Assembly (NCBI RefSeq): GCF_014274685.1
Contig: NZ_CP060393.1
Coordinates: forward strand, 372,001-436,000
Length of the DNA stretch: 64,000 bases
From: Edaphobacter sp. 4G125
GTDB taxonomy: Bacteria > Acidobacteriota > Terriglobia > Terriglobales > Acidobacteriaceae
Direction: 5' to 3'
Shown piece after piece: positions 43,899 through 53,183 of this stretch; position 1 is the stretch's first letter, and each line of letters opens with the position of its first letter. Position numbers and translations under genes: made by a program. Below the pieces are notes generated by a model, which was not told the origin of the DNA, did not search any database, and was given only the letters and a program-made list of their open reading frames with translations.

Positions 43899-44130
43899 TA
43901 ACACCGATTTGTCCCGATGACACCGATTCGACCGCGGATTGGAGGCGGAGGAATGCGGATTTGGGTGGCAAAGGGGATTTCTCTCTATTCGCTATGCTCG
44001 CTCAGGCAGGCTAGTCGCGTTTCAGAGTGTTGAAAAAGTGCGTCCGCGAAAGAAAAGAGTTCCTCAGCGGCTAAAGCCGCATTGAAACCAAGCGTCGTGT
44101 GGCACGGCTAAAGCCGTGCCCTTAACAAAG
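43899..44130. repeat. Composite repeat unit B (right of accD) with REP-like palindromes
   Basis: Same block order and orientation as unit A at 42618-42840: CACCGATTCGACCGCGGATT, GGGGATTTCTCTCTATTCGC, TCAGAGTGTTGAAAAA (from about 44021), GCGGCTAAAGCCGC (44067-44080) and GGCACGGCTAAAGCCGTGCC (44101-44120), then CTTAACAAAG. Confidence 0.85.
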
Positions 44131-44148
44131 GAGTCTCCTGGAAAGGCG

Positions 44149-44256
44149 TAACGCCGATTTGCACCGATAACACCGATTCGACGACGCGGATAGGAAAGAC
44201 AAAGGCCAATACAGGGGATTCTTCGTTGCGCGATGCTCGCTCAGAATGACGAGCAA
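44149..44256. repeat. Partial composite repeat unit C
   Basis: Third copy of the first two blocks, with CACCGATTCGACG...CGGAT (from about 44170) and GGGGATTCTTCG...GATGCTCGCTCAGAATGACGAG (44215-44256), lacking the palindrome pair. The remaining 44257-44355 has an AAC-rich stretch (CAATCTGCAACCTCCAACTG) and no gene. Confidence 0.7.
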
Positions 44257-44355
44257 GGCAAATGCAGGTCCCTTCCAGGGCAGGCTCTTCGACTGCGCTC
44301 AGGAGGACACTTTTAGGGGTGATCCAACTGACAATCTGCAACCTCCAACTGGCAA

Positions 44356-44841
44356 CTACCCGGTGATGATGCCCATACAGATGATGGTGGCTGCGATGGC
44401 AAAGACATCTTCGGTTAAGGTGACATGCCAGGTCTTGCAGCCAAGACGGTGGGTGAGCTGATGCCGGAGCTGGTAGGCACAGAAGGAGCCGACGAGGGCT
44501 CCAAGAACACCGAGAATGACTCCCTCGACCCCAGGAGCATCGAGAGAAGAGGCGACGATGGCCCCGATCAAGCCCCCAAGGAAGAAGCGGACGATCAGGG
44601 CATAGGGACGCGTAGGGCGAGGCATGTGGGAGTACTTATCGGCGAGGTACTCCATGACGGCGAGTGCCGTAAACAGCAGGGCGATGGCAAGTTTTGCTGC
44701 CCACCATGCCCAATCGTCAACGGGAAGCAGCTTGAGCCAGGCAAACCAGCAGAGGACTGCCATGGGCGTCATAGACCGCATACCTGTAATGAAGCCGAGC
44801 AGCGGAATTGCGATGAGCCATGTCAGGACCTCAAGGGTCAT
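44356..44841 (-). CDS. DUF4126-type membrane protein
   Basis: This 161-residue protein has several membrane helices, among them WLIAIPLLGFITGMRSMTPM, AAKLAIALLFTALAVMEYL and FFLGGLIGAIVASSLDAPGV, and a C-terminal helix (FAIAATIICMGIITG). GMRSMTP and the ADKxxHxxxR segment recall DUF4126 / YkvI-like proteins of unknown function. ATG 44841 is preferred. A GTG three codons earlier is possible, and GGAGGG lies upstream. It is a single gene next to composite repeats. Confidence 0.75.
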   Translation of the reverse strand: MTLEVLTWLIAIPLLGFITGMRSMTPMAVLCWFAWLKLLPVDDWAWWAAKLAIALLFTALAVMEYLADKYSHMPRPTRPYALIVRFFLGGLIGAIVASSLDAPGVEGVILGVLGALVGSFCAYQLRHQLTHRLGCKTWHVTLTEDVFAIAATIICMGIITG

Positions 44842-44992
44842 GCTGCGCACTCCCTCCTTCCCGATAACACTGTAACTGCAAGTTATCGCTTATGGGATGA
44901 CGAGAAGAGAGGAATGGAAGTCTCGCATGGAGATTGTGAGGTACAGGTTGTCAGTTTCCGGATCGTGCGTCACTGGCAACCTGTAACGGGAA

Positions 44993-46270
44993 TCAGGCGA
45001 CAGGCTGTGGCTGGCGCAGGAACTCGTAGAGGGGGAAGCGGTCGGCGAGTTCGGTGACCTCACCGCGAATCTTACGGAGCGCGGCCTCGTCGTTGCGGTT
45101 CTCAAGAGCTCGGGCGATCCAGACGGCGATCTGCTTCATCTCGGGCTCCTTCATGCCGCGAGTCGTCAATGCAGGGGTGCCAACGCGGATTCCGCTGGGT
45201 TTCATCGGCGGGTTGGTGTCATAGGGGATGGCGTTCTTGTTAACAGTAATGCCAGCCGCGCCGAGCGCGTTCTCTGCTTCGGAGCCGAACATACCCTTCT
45301 GGAAGACATCGACCAGGATCAGGTGGTTATCGGTTCCACCGGAGACGATGCGGAAACCCTCAGCGGCGAGTGCTTCGGCCAGTACCTTAGCGTTGGCGAC
45401 GACCTGGTGAGCGTAGGTGGAGAAGGCCGGGTCGAGAGCTTCTTTGAAGGCCACAGCCTTGGCCGCGACGATGTGCATCAATGGGCCACCCTGCTGGCCG
45501 GGGAAGACGGAGCGGTCGACGGAGGCGGCGAGGTCCTGGGTGCAGAGAATGAGTCCGGCACGGGGTCCGCGCAGCGTCTTGTGCGTGGTGGTGGTAGTGA
45601 TGTGCGCGTGCGGTACCGGTGAGGGATGCGCGCCGCCGGCGACGAGTCCGGCGAAGTGGGCCATGTCAACCATCAGATAAGCGCCAACCTTGTCGGCGAT
45701 CTGGCGCATGCGAGCGAAGTCCCAGAAGCGTGGGTAGGCTGAACCTCCGCCAACGATGACCTTGGGCTTCTCGGCGACGGCCTTGGCCTCGAGCTCGTCA
45801 TAGTCGATGGTCTCGGTGTCTTTGCGGACCTGATAGCCGACGATGCGGTAGAGCTTGCCGGAGAAGTTGAGCTTGTGGCCGTGGGTGAGGTGTCCGCCGT
45901 GAGCGAGATCGAGCCCGAGCAGGGTGTCGCCCGGATTGATGATCGACATGTAGGCGGCGGCATTGGCCTGCGAGCCCGACGAAGGCTGGACATTGGCGTG
46001 CTCGGCACCGAAGATCTTTTTGGCGCGGTCCCGGGCGATGTTCTCCACCACATCGGCGAACTCGCAACCGCCGTAGTAACGCTTGCCGGGATAGCCTTCG
46101 GCGTATTTGTTGGTGAAGACGGTTCCGGCGGCCTCGAGCACGGCGCGGGAGACGAAGTTTTCTGACGCAATCATCTCGAGTCCTTCGTGCTGGCGAAGAA
46201 TCTCGTTTTCAACCTGAGCATAGACCTCAGGGTCCGCGGCGGCGAGCGTGGCGTTCGGATCGATGGGCAT
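44993..46270 (-). CDS. glyA: Serine hydroxymethyltransferase
   Basis: This PLP enzyme interconverts serine and glycine and supplies one-carbon units to folate. The 425 residues show the family start [13 protein letters not shown] [36 protein letters not shown] and [15 protein letters not shown], where Lys231 forms the PLP Schiff base. Length is standard. The stop is 143 bases from the DUF4126 start, on the same strand, across an AAC-rich non-coding stretch, so an operon is not clear. Confidence 0.97.
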   Translation of the reverse strand: MPIDPNATLAAADPEVYAQVENEILRQHEGLEMIASENFVSRAVLEAAGTVFTNKYAEGYPGKRYYGGCEFADVVENIARDRAKKIFGAEHANVQPSSGSQANAAAYMSIINPGDTLLGLDLAHGGHLTHGHKLNFSGKLYRIVGYQVRKDTETIDYDELEAKAVAEKPKVIVGGGSAYPRFWDFARMRQIADKVGAYLMVDMAHFAGLVAGGAHPSPVPHAHITTTTTHKTLRGPRAGLILCTQDLAASVDRSVFPGQQGGPLMHIVAAKAVAFKEALDPAFSTYAHQVVANAKVLAEALAAEGFRIVSGGTDNHLILVDVFQKGMFGSEAENALGAAGITVNKNAIPYDTNPPMKPSGIRVGTPALTTRGMKEPEMKQIAVWIARALENRNDEAALRKIRGEVTELADRFPLYEFLRQPQPVA

Positions 46271-46334
46271 AAGTCTATTTTATGCCGGGGTGGAGGCACA
46301 GGAGTAGGGCATACGGACTATCCCCGGAGAGGGC

Positions 46335-48317
46335 TCATTTAGACGCCTGAAAACGTGATCCCAAGGCTTTCGTCAGGTCAGGAAGATCGAGGTCCTGCAG
46401 AATTCCGGGAACGACGATACTGGGAGGCTGATTGTTCAGCTTCAGTTCCGTCATGGCCAGAAAGGACATCGGAGGCGTATCGCAGCGAATGCTTTTGATC
46501 TTCGGTTCCAATACGGTGGCAAAGATGCCGACGTTGTTGGCTATCCCCTGTGTGTGCAGGGAGATTTCGCGCGGATCGACATCGGGCCGCGATGCCAGAT
46601 AGTGGAATGCGTTGAGAGCATCAAAGGTCTGCATCCCAGGCATGGATTTACCGACGAGAATTGCGCGCATCGCCACCTGATAGTCGTTGTGATAGCCGGA
46701 ATTCATCTTGTTGGGAGGAGCGCTCTCTCCCCAACCACGCGGATCAATGGCCAGAACGAGATTGCCTTCCGCGACGAGCTTTTCAATTGGGCCATTCTCA
46801 CCGGCATCCGCTGCCATTCCAGAAGGGTTCAGGTAGAGCACGGCATGCTTGCGGGACGGTCCTTTGGAGGGATGAAAGACGAGTCCGGGCACGGTAATGC
46901 CGGCCTCTGACTGGATTTTGATCTTTTCGATGCGAATCCCATTCTGGGTGAGAGAGCCTGCCTCTTCGACAGAGGGATGCATGACTACATCAGGGATGGT
47001 GAGGCGTCTTCGGAGCAGTGTAGCGAGCTGGCGCGTGTCCTTTGGCGCGGGTTTTTCCCTGAGCTTCTGCGCAAATTTTGCATTCCATGACTGAACTGTC
47101 TCCGCATCGGGATAGGACGTAATTACCTGCCCGGAGGCGGTGGCGCTCAGCTCGGATGGTGTATCCAGCTTGAGCTCGGCTTCCACGCCATCGTCGGGCC
47201 GGTTCTGGAGCCATCGCATGAGCCATTGATAGGTGGCGAGGCGTCTGGGTTGCGACCATCCGTGGGTATCGTCGGCTTCAAACATAGCGATTTTGTCGTC
47301 GACGCCGAGAAGGTGAAAGATGTCCTTTCCTTCGGCGAATGTCGCATGGGCTCCTGCGATGGGAAAGAAGTCGCGAGTGGCCACGGCCATTTTGACGGGC
47401 CTTGGCGCGATGCTAATGAGAAAGTCCGGGAAATCGAGGTGGTCTGCCAGAAAGCCATCCAGCACCTGCTCTGAATCCTGCGGTCCCGGGCCGGCCCACA
47501 GGGTATTCCATGAGGTCATGTAACAGGAGATGACGGCCGCAGCAACGCGAGAATCGAGGGTGGCGGTATAAGCAGACTGCGTGCCTCCACCGGAGTTTCC
47601 GGCAACGCCAATGCGGGCCTTATCGACGTCATCTCTGGATTCGAGATAGTCGATCGCTCGCATTCCATCCCAGAGGAAATAGCGCGCGATGGGGGTTCCG
47701 GTTAGCAGTGTCTGTAGTCCATCCGCCATGTGTTCGGCTGTTCCGCCGGTAGATAGCAGCGATTTATGCGTTACCGGATCGAGATGTTGTAAGCGCTCTC
47801 CCTGGCCAACGGGATCGATGGCGATGACGAGAAATCCACGCTTCGCGAGCGATACCCATACCGTCTGGTAACTGGAGTAAGCCTTGCCATCACCGCTGTG
47901 TCCTGCAAATCCGAGGACTGCGGGATACGGTTTTGGCGCATGTTGAGGAACGTAGACATTTGCAGTGACGTAAAAATGGGGAAGGCTTTGATACACCAGT
48001 TTCTGAACCGTGTAGTCCTCGTGGTGTATGACTCCGGTGATCTGGGCATGGAGCGGAGTCTTTTCAGGCCATTCGCCACCCAACTCGCGCATCAGGGTTT
48101 TTCTTATATAAGCCTGGCGATTTTTAATCGCGAGTTTGTCATGGATCTTTGCTATCTCGTCGTGCCTTTTGGACAAGTCCTGTTGTTCAAGGGTGGTGAG
48201 ATACGCGTCCGTCATCCCTTCCAAACCGGTCGTCACCTGCAAAGGCGATTGAGAGATTGCTGTTCCGCAGACTCCGAGTGCTGCGGTTAGAGCGATGATC
48301 CATAGGGACTTTTTCAT
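46335..48317 (-). CDS. Secreted tandem alpha/beta hydrolase (acetylxylan-esterase-like)
   Basis: This 660-residue exported protein has a signal peptide (SLWIIALTAALGVCGTAI). The first alpha/beta-hydrolase domain (about 90-390) has VAGNSGGGTQSAY with nucleophile Ser242, and a probable Asp/His pair in MFEADDTHGWS. This fits AXE1/acetyl-esterase-like proteins. A second half (about 440-650) repeats the opening pattern (IRIEKIKIQSEAG then PGLVFHPS, like the first DYTVQKLVYQSL) and has VLAIDPRGWGES. At the expected nucleophile elbow it reads HTQGIANNVG, without Ser. The second domain therefore looks catalytically dead. It may modify plant polysaccharide esters, but no substrate is shown. Confidence 0.8.
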   Translation of the reverse strand: MKKSLWIIALTAALGVCGTAISQSPLQVTTGLEGMTDAYLTTLEQQDLSKRHDEIAKIHDKLAIKNRQAYIRKTLMRELGGEWPEKTPLHAQITGVIHHEDYTVQKLVYQSLPHFYVTANVYVPQHAPKPYPAVLGFAGHSGDGKAYSSYQTVWVSLAKRGFLVIAIDPVGQGERLQHLDPVTHKSLLSTGGTAEHMADGLQTLLTGTPIARYFLWDGMRAIDYLESRDDVDKARIGVAGNSGGGTQSAYTATLDSRVAAAVISCYMTSWNTLWAGPGPQDSEQVLDGFLADHLDFPDFLISIAPRPVKMAVATRDFFPIAGAHATFAEGKDIFHLLGVDDKIAMFEADDTHGWSQPRRLATYQWLMRWLQNRPDDGVEAELKLDTPSELSATASGQVITSYPDAETVQSWNAKFAQKLREKPAPKDTRQLATLLRRRLTIPDVVMHPSVEEAGSLTQNGIRIEKIKIQSEAGITVPGLVFHPSKGPSRKHAVLYLNPSGMAADAGENGPIEKLVAEGNLVLAIDPRGWGESAPPNKMNSGYHNDYQVAMRAILVGKSMPGMQTFDALNAFHYLASRPDVDPREISLHTQGIANNVGIFATVLEPKIKSIRCDTPPMSFLAMTELKLNNQPPSIVVPGILQDLDLPDLTKALGSRFQASK

Positions 48318-48397
48318 GGGGCCTATTTTATGGCGAGAGATTGATTCGATTGCTGCTTCGACCCCAGATTCTATGACTCGTTCTAATGCCGTGGTTG

Positions 48398-50935
48398 TTA
48401 GAAGACAACGACGCCTTCTTCGGTGACGAGTTGATCGACCCGGATATTCATCGTTTCACCCAGCCGGAAGAAGTCTTCTCGCCACTCCTCGGTCCAGTAG
48501 CTCTTATCGCTACGCCGCAGAAGATCATTCCAGATGTTCTGGGCCTGCCAGAAGTTCACTTCGAAGGGCAGCTGGCGTAAGGTCTCCGCCACCAAGAGAG
48601 TATCGGAGAGGACCCGGGAAGAGATCTCCTCGCCGGCTACAGCCGCTTCAAGTTGTACCATTGCGCGTTTCATGCGCTGACCGGAAACGTATCCGAGCTC
48701 CGCGATGTTGAGGGTAATTTGTCCAGCTTTAGCGCGCGCCACCAGAGCAAGTATTTGTTCGGAGTCAAACTGGTCTGCCTCGATTACACGGCGCAGCGTG
48801 GAGCTGATGGCGTAGTTGGCGACAACTTCGAGAGCAGACGGAGGGGCCATTCCGCTATCGGTCAGGAAGTCGAGCAGAGAGGTGTGGTCCTCGTAGATCT
48901 TTCGCAGAGAGTCTTCCATCTCCGAAACAGTCTGGGTGAGGATCGCCCGAAGGATACGGTGCTGTTCGTCGGCAAACAGCGAGAGCAGCGAATAGTTCAT
49001 CCCGCCAAAAAGCTGGTCGATCAGCCGGATGACCTCGGGGAGGTTCGCCCGGCGCATGGCCTGGCCTATGTTGCGCGAGAAGGCCTCGAAGTCGGCTACC
49101 TGTTCCGGATTGGACGAATCGTAACGCTTAACCGCGGCGGAGAGATTTTGATCTCCAAGATGAAGCACTGCAAAACAGATCTCCTCGGTTTCTTCCGTGA
49201 TACGGGAGTCGATCCATGCGCTTCCAAGAGCAACACGGCCACGGCCTGAGGTGAAAACCTGATGGCTCTGACGCCGTACGTTGTAGCAAAAAATTTCTCC
49301 CTGCTCCGGGTAAGAACGAAAGATCGAGCTGATGGCGTAGTGTGCGCCCACCTGTTCCAGGCCGATCTTCATGCTTGTTACGTAGTGCCGATAGACCTCG
49401 GCTCCGTTACCGATCTCGGATAAGTTGCTCGAGGCCTTCGAGAGCGTCTCGAGAAAACGGGATTCCAGAGCTTCACCAGGTTTGCCGAAGAGGCATGCAG
49501 CGAGTTGGAGTACACGGGCAGCATAGGCGATGACCTGCGTAGTCTCAATGCCAGAGATTTCATCGAAGAACCAGCCGCAGCTGGTGTACATCAGTTGTGC
49601 ATGCCGCTCCAGTTCCATTAACTCTAGTGCGGTGGTGCGTTCTGCCTGAGTGAGCACACGGGTGGAAAACTCTGCGAAGAATGCATCCACGTTTGATCGC
49701 GAGCGGTTGAGAATGATGCGGATGTAGGCGTCGCGGGCGGCCCAGAGGTCCTTGAAGAACTTTTTGGAGAGCTGCTCAGCGAGCGGAATCGTAGCATCGC
49801 GAAGTTGATCGAGCGCTTCACGGAGAGGAGCACGCCATTGCTGGTTCCAGCCCGGATGGCCCCCGCTGTTGCAGCCACAGTCGGAGCGCCAGCGCTCGAC
49901 TCCATGGGCGCAGCTCCATGATGTGTCCTCTACGACCTCAGCTTCCCATTGCGGAGGATGCTTCGCGAGGAATGCGGCATAGTTTGTCAGCGGGATATGT
50001 TGCTGGTCTTCGAGCCAGTGCATGGCATACGAGAGCGCCATCTCCCCGTGTCGATGATGGTGACCATAGCTCTCCCCATCGGTGGCGACGTGCGAGAGCA
50101 ACGCGATACCGTTTTCGTCTCCGTTGTCTCCATGCTCGAATCCGGTGAGGAGACGATTCGCGAAGTCCACGCCGCTGTTCAGGAGTCCTTCAAAGGCAAT
50201 GGCGCGGGAGTTCGGTCCGTTATAGAAGAAGACTGTGATCGAGAGGCCTTCGTTGAGCTGGACCTGGTAAGGATGTCGTGTGTCGACGGAGCCGTCAGGG
50301 GTTTCCGTCCAGGGAGGATCTTCAGAATTGTCTAAAGGCCGAACGTGCGTGCATTGATGTGGCGCCAGGATGGTGAACTGGATGCCTTCCTGCGCCATGA
50401 GATCCAGGACTGAGTGGCTCACGGCAGTTTCCGCCAGCCACATGCCTTCGGGTTTGCGGCCGAAGCGATGCACGAAATCGTAGATGCCCCAGCGAATTTG
50501 CGTTCGTGCATCCCGCTCATTGGCCAGGGGCATGATGATGTGGTTGTAGACCTGCGCGATCGCAGAGCCGTGCCCCTCGTGACGCTGCGCGCTGGTGGCG
50601 TCCGCGTCGAGGATCATGCGATAGGTGCGCGGTGCAAAGTCATTGAGCCAGCTCAGCAACGTGGGTCCGAAGTTGAAGCTGATCCGCGCATAGTTGTTCA
50701 TGATGCGGATGATCTTGTTTTCCTGATCGGTGATCCGCGAGGCCCCGTTGGGGGCGTAGCACTCTGCTGTGATGCGGTCGTTCCAGTCGTGATAGGGCGC
50801 GGCGGAGTCCTGCACCTCGACTGTCTCCAGCCAGGGGTTTTCGCGTGGTGGCTGGTAGAAATGGCCGTGAATGCAGACGTATCGTTCTGCTTCCTGGGCT
50901 TCGGGAGCCTTTGAAGATTGTTCCGAGGTCGCCAT
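48398..50935 (-). CDS. Glycoside hydrolase family 57 protein with DUF3536
   Basis: This 845-residue cytoplasmic-looking protein lacks a signal peptide. The N-terminus (about 20-35) has CIHGHFYQPPRENPW, as in GH57 proteins. GMWLAETAVS (about 160) and DGESYGHHH (about 275) fit the GH57 catalytic regions, the Glu nucleophile and Asp acid being inferred from family pattern. The C-terminal about 400 residues match the DUF3536 type (WFFDEISGIETTQVIAYAAR). It likely acts on alpha-glucans such as glycogen. ATG 50935 begins the conserved product. The frame is open 64 codons earlier but those are poorly conserved. The AlkA gene ends 61 bases upstream on the same strand. Confidence 0.85.
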   Translation of the reverse strand: MATSEQSSKAPEAQEAERYVCIHGHFYQPPRENPWLETVEVQDSAAPYHDWNDRITAECYAPNGASRITDQENKIIRIMNNYARISFNFGPTLLSWLNDFAPRTYRMILDADATSAQRHEGHGSAIAQVYNHIIMPLANERDARTQIRWGIYDFVHRFGRKPEGMWLAETAVSHSVLDLMAQEGIQFTILAPHQCTHVRPLDNSEDPPWTETPDGSVDTRHPYQVQLNEGLSITVFFYNGPNSRAIAFEGLLNSGVDFANRLLTGFEHGDNGDENGIALLSHVATDGESYGHHHRHGEMALSYAMHWLEDQQHIPLTNYAAFLAKHPPQWEAEVVEDTSWSCAHGVERWRSDCGCNSGGHPGWNQQWRAPLREALDQLRDATIPLAEQLSKKFFKDLWAARDAYIRIILNRSRSNVDAFFAEFSTRVLTQAERTTALELMELERHAQLMYTSCGWFFDEISGIETTQVIAYAARVLQLAACLFGKPGEALESRFLETLSKASSNLSEIGNGAEVYRHYVTSMKIGLEQVGAHYAISSIFRSYPEQGEIFCYNVRRQSHQVFTSGRGRVALGSAWIDSRITEETEEICFAVLHLGDQNLSAAVKRYDSSNPEQVADFEAFSRNIGQAMRRANLPEVIRLIDQLFGGMNYSLLSLFADEQHRILRAILTQTVSEMEDSLRKIYEDHTSLLDFLTDSGMAPPSALEVVANYAISSTLRRVIEADQFDSEQILALVARAKAGQITLNIAELGYVSGQRMKRAMVQLEAAVAGEEISSRVLSDTLLVAETLRQLPFEVNFWQAQNIWNDLLRRSDKSYWTEEWREDFFRLGETMNIRVDQLVTEEGVVVF

Positions 50936-50996
50936 CTTTACCTTAGAGACTATCGCGAAGCCTGGGGTTGGTATGACAGAGAGGTGAACCGCAGAC

Positions 50997-51725
50997 TTAT
51001 GGATTTGTCTCGCCTGGTCTTGGCACCAGGGTTCCATTGGCGAGATCGCAGGCACGCCACATATACCAGCTTGCAATCGAACGCCACGGAGCCCATTTCT
51101 TTCCACGCTTGTGCATGGTTTCCGCATTGGGAAGATCGGAGGGCTCGACTTTCTTCGTCGGCTTGAGTCCCTGGAAGGTCAGGGCGAATCCTTTGCGCAC
51201 CCCGTAATCGGAGACAGGAAAGATATCCGGCCGTCCCAGCCGGAAGATCAGGAGCATCTCGACGGTCCAGCGTCCAATTCCACGGACCTGTGTGAGGTGT
51301 TCGATGATGTCCTCGTCAGACATTTTGCGGATGGTTGCCAGTGTAGGTACGGTACCGTCGATGGTCTTGGCGGCAAGGTCGCGCAGGGCGAGCATCTTGT
51401 TCTTGGAGAGACCGGCAGCGCGGAGTTGATCGTTGGGGCAATCGAGCAGATGCTGGGCCGAGGGATGGACCCCGATGCCGCAGACATCGTGAAAGCTCTC
51501 GAGCATGCGTTTGTGAATGGTTGCGGCTGCCTTGCCGTGGAGCTGCTGGTAGACGATGGCCTCTGTGAGCGCTTCAAAGGGCGACTGCGTACTGGCAACG
51601 CGCAGGATAAAGGGTCCGGCGCGCTGGATCAGTTTGCCGAGTTTGGGGTCGGCGGCGGAGAGCTGGGCGATGGCGGCGGCAGAGTCGTAACGCGGAACGC
51701 GCGAGGTGGCACTGGAACGAGGCAT
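50997..51725 (-). CDS. DNA-3-methyladenine glycosylase II (AlkA-like)
   Basis: This 242-residue base-excision repair protein has the helix-hairpin-helix QVRGIGRWTVEMLLIF (147-162), then RPDIFPVSDYGVRKGF, where Asp173 is the catalytic Asp. YQQLHGKAAATIHKR (about 59-73) is the usual upstream motif. It lacks the N-terminal domain of E. coli AlkA, as in the shorter family members. It is placed just before the GH57 gene and diverges from the respiratory operon. Confidence 0.9.
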   Translation of the reverse strand: MPRSSATSRVPRYDSAAAIAQLSAADPKLGKLIQRAGPFILRVASTQSPFEALTEAIVYQQLHGKAAATIHKRMLESFHDVCGIGVHPSAQHLLDCPNDQLRAAGLSKNKMLALRDLAAKTIDGTVPTLATIRKMSDEDIIEHLTQVRGIGRWTVEMLLIFRLGRPDIFPVSDYGVRKGFALTFQGLKPTKKVEPSDLPNAETMHKRGKKWAPWRSIASWYMWRACDLANGTLVPRPGETNP

Positions 51726-51856
51726 AGTTTTTATTCCATCGACTCTCTTTGACTGCTCCAGAGCATTGAGTTCATCGAGAGTAGCGGATGGATATCGGTG
51801 GTTTGGTCGCTTGAGGGTAGCACGGCAACGGTGTGGAAGGCGCAGACCCCGAAAGC

Positions 51857-51878
51857 AACTGTGACATAAGTCATAGTT
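51857..51878. promoter_or_regulatory. CRP/FNR-like dyad
   Basis: AACTGTGAC and GTCATAGTT (8 of 9 positions pair) flank ATAA, giving a 22-base inverted repeat with the TGTGA-like core of CRP/FNR-family sites. It lies about 130 bases from the alkA-like start and about 280 bases upstream of the putative operon -10. Confidence 0.3.
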
Positions 51879-52131
51879 TGCGCCTGAGATTGTCGATTAG
51901 GTTCTTGTGAAGATTAATGAGCAGTGACAAAAGTGACGAACAGAAAAACGGACTGTTTTGGTATGGATTTACAAGACCGATACCTTTCGGGCAGGTTAGA
52001 TGTTGTGGTGCGAGAGACCCTCGCCGCTCCTATGCACGAGATGTTGTGCAATCGCTTTTCTCGAGGGGAATCATCGGTTTCGATAATCGGTGAAACGTAG
52101 GAAAATCCATGGCGAGTATCGGCCAGTGGTC

Positions 52132-52161
52132 TTGGGGAATGCCTTTTTCCACTGCTATACT
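52132..52161 (+). promoter_or_regulatory. Possible promoter of the respiratory operon
   Basis: TTGGGG (52132-52137), 18 bases, then TATACT (52156-52161). The -35 is poor and the -10 is good. It is 148 bases before actA. Confidence 0.35.
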
Positions 52162-52308
52162 CAAAATTTCTGAGACACGAATTTTTCAGGCTGAAGCGTA
52201 AGAGTGGACGCCTGAACGGTTGATGGAGTCATTAGCCGGTTCTGGGAAGCCAGTCACTTCAACCTTTTGACCCTTCTCCTCGACGGAGAGGAAGCAGGAA
52301 AAGCACTC

Positions 52309-53154
52309 ATGGCGCAAGTTTTTGACCGCAGTTCGAACGCGCTGGCTCGCATGAGCCTGGTTTTGACAGGCCTGATTGTCATCGCGCTCGGCGTTGCTCT
52401 CAACGAGTTGCAGCGATCTCCCTGGGTTACGCGACAGGGCCAACGGCCGGACCAGCCGATTCCCTTCAGCCACAAGCATCACGTGGAGGGCCTCGGGCTG
52501 CAGTGTCAGTACTGCCACACGCAGGTTGAGAAAGCTGCATATGCAGGCATCCCCCCGACCAAGACCTGTATCAATTGTCACGCGCAGATCTGGACCAACG
52601 CCGACTATCTTGAGCCGGTACGTGAGAGCTGGGCTACGGGAGCTTCCATTCAATGGATCCGCGTGCACGACCTTCCGGACTACGTTTACTTCAATCACGA
52701 TATCCACGTGAATAAAGGCATCGGTTGCGCCAGTTGTCATGGTCGTGTCGATGAGATGCCGCTGATGTATCAGGAGAATACGCTGCAGATGGAGTGGTGC
52801 TTGAACTGCCACCGTAATCCAGCCGTGAACCTCCGTCCGACCTCCGAAATCTACAACATGGCATGGCAGGGGCCGTCGAGCTCGAAGCCGGTCTGGTGCG
52901 CTTCGACCGGAGCAGAGGGTCCGACCTCTGGATCGGTTGCCTGCACCACGGCGGATCCTTCGGGTAAGGGGCCAGAGCTTGCTCTGATGCAGACGGCTTC
53001 GTCGCAGACTGCAAGCGATGCTCCTGCGGGGATCACGATGCCGGCCAGCTACCAGAAGTTCACCAGCCAGATTGAATTAGGCAAATACCTGATGGCGCAG
53101 TATCACATTCGGACGGCGAACGAGCTCTCCAGTTGCGAGACGTGCCACCGATGA
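52309..53154 (+). CDS. actA: Alternative complex III subunit ActA, pentahaem cytochrome c
   Basis: The 281-residue membrane-anchored cytochrome has one N-terminal helix (about 15-34, SLVLTGLIVIALGVALNELQ). It has five CxxCH haem sites: CQYCH (66-70), CINCH (87-91), CASCH (140-144), CLNCH (164-168) and CETCH (276-280). This count fits ActA, which accepts electrons from menaquinol oxidation. ATG 52309 is chosen because the upstream 14 codons are not conserved-looking and a ribosome site (AGGAAGCAGGAAA) precedes it. It heads the operon, followed by actB. Confidence 0.93.
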   Translation: MAQVFDRSSNALARMSLVLTGLIVIALGVALNELQRSPWVTRQGQRPDQPIPFSHKHHVEGLGLQCQYCHTQVEKAAYAGIPPTKTCINCHAQIWTNADYLEPVRESWATGASIQWIRVHDLPDYVYFNHDIHVNKGIGCASCHGRVDEMPLMYQENTLQMEWCLNCHRNPAVNLRPTSEIYNMAWQGPSSSKPVWCASTGAEGPTSGSVACTTADPSGKGPELALMQTASSQTASDAPAGITMPASYQKFTSQIELGKYLMAQYHIRTANELSSCETCHR

Positions 53155-53183
53155 AGACGACAGGGATTGGGACAGAACAGATC

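Larger units (their letters stand above)
51726..52308. other. Divergent intergenic region before the respiratory operon
   Basis: No gene is visible here. The candidate dyad and promoter listed separately lie inside, and AGGAAGCAGGAAA sits before the actA start. The rest is unexplained, with no repeat of the dispersed families. Confidence 0.5.

Noticed and set aside
42618..44130. CRISPR-like array around accD
   Set aside because: The units are long, composite and separated by a real gene. There is no regular repeat-spacer spacing and no cas gene.
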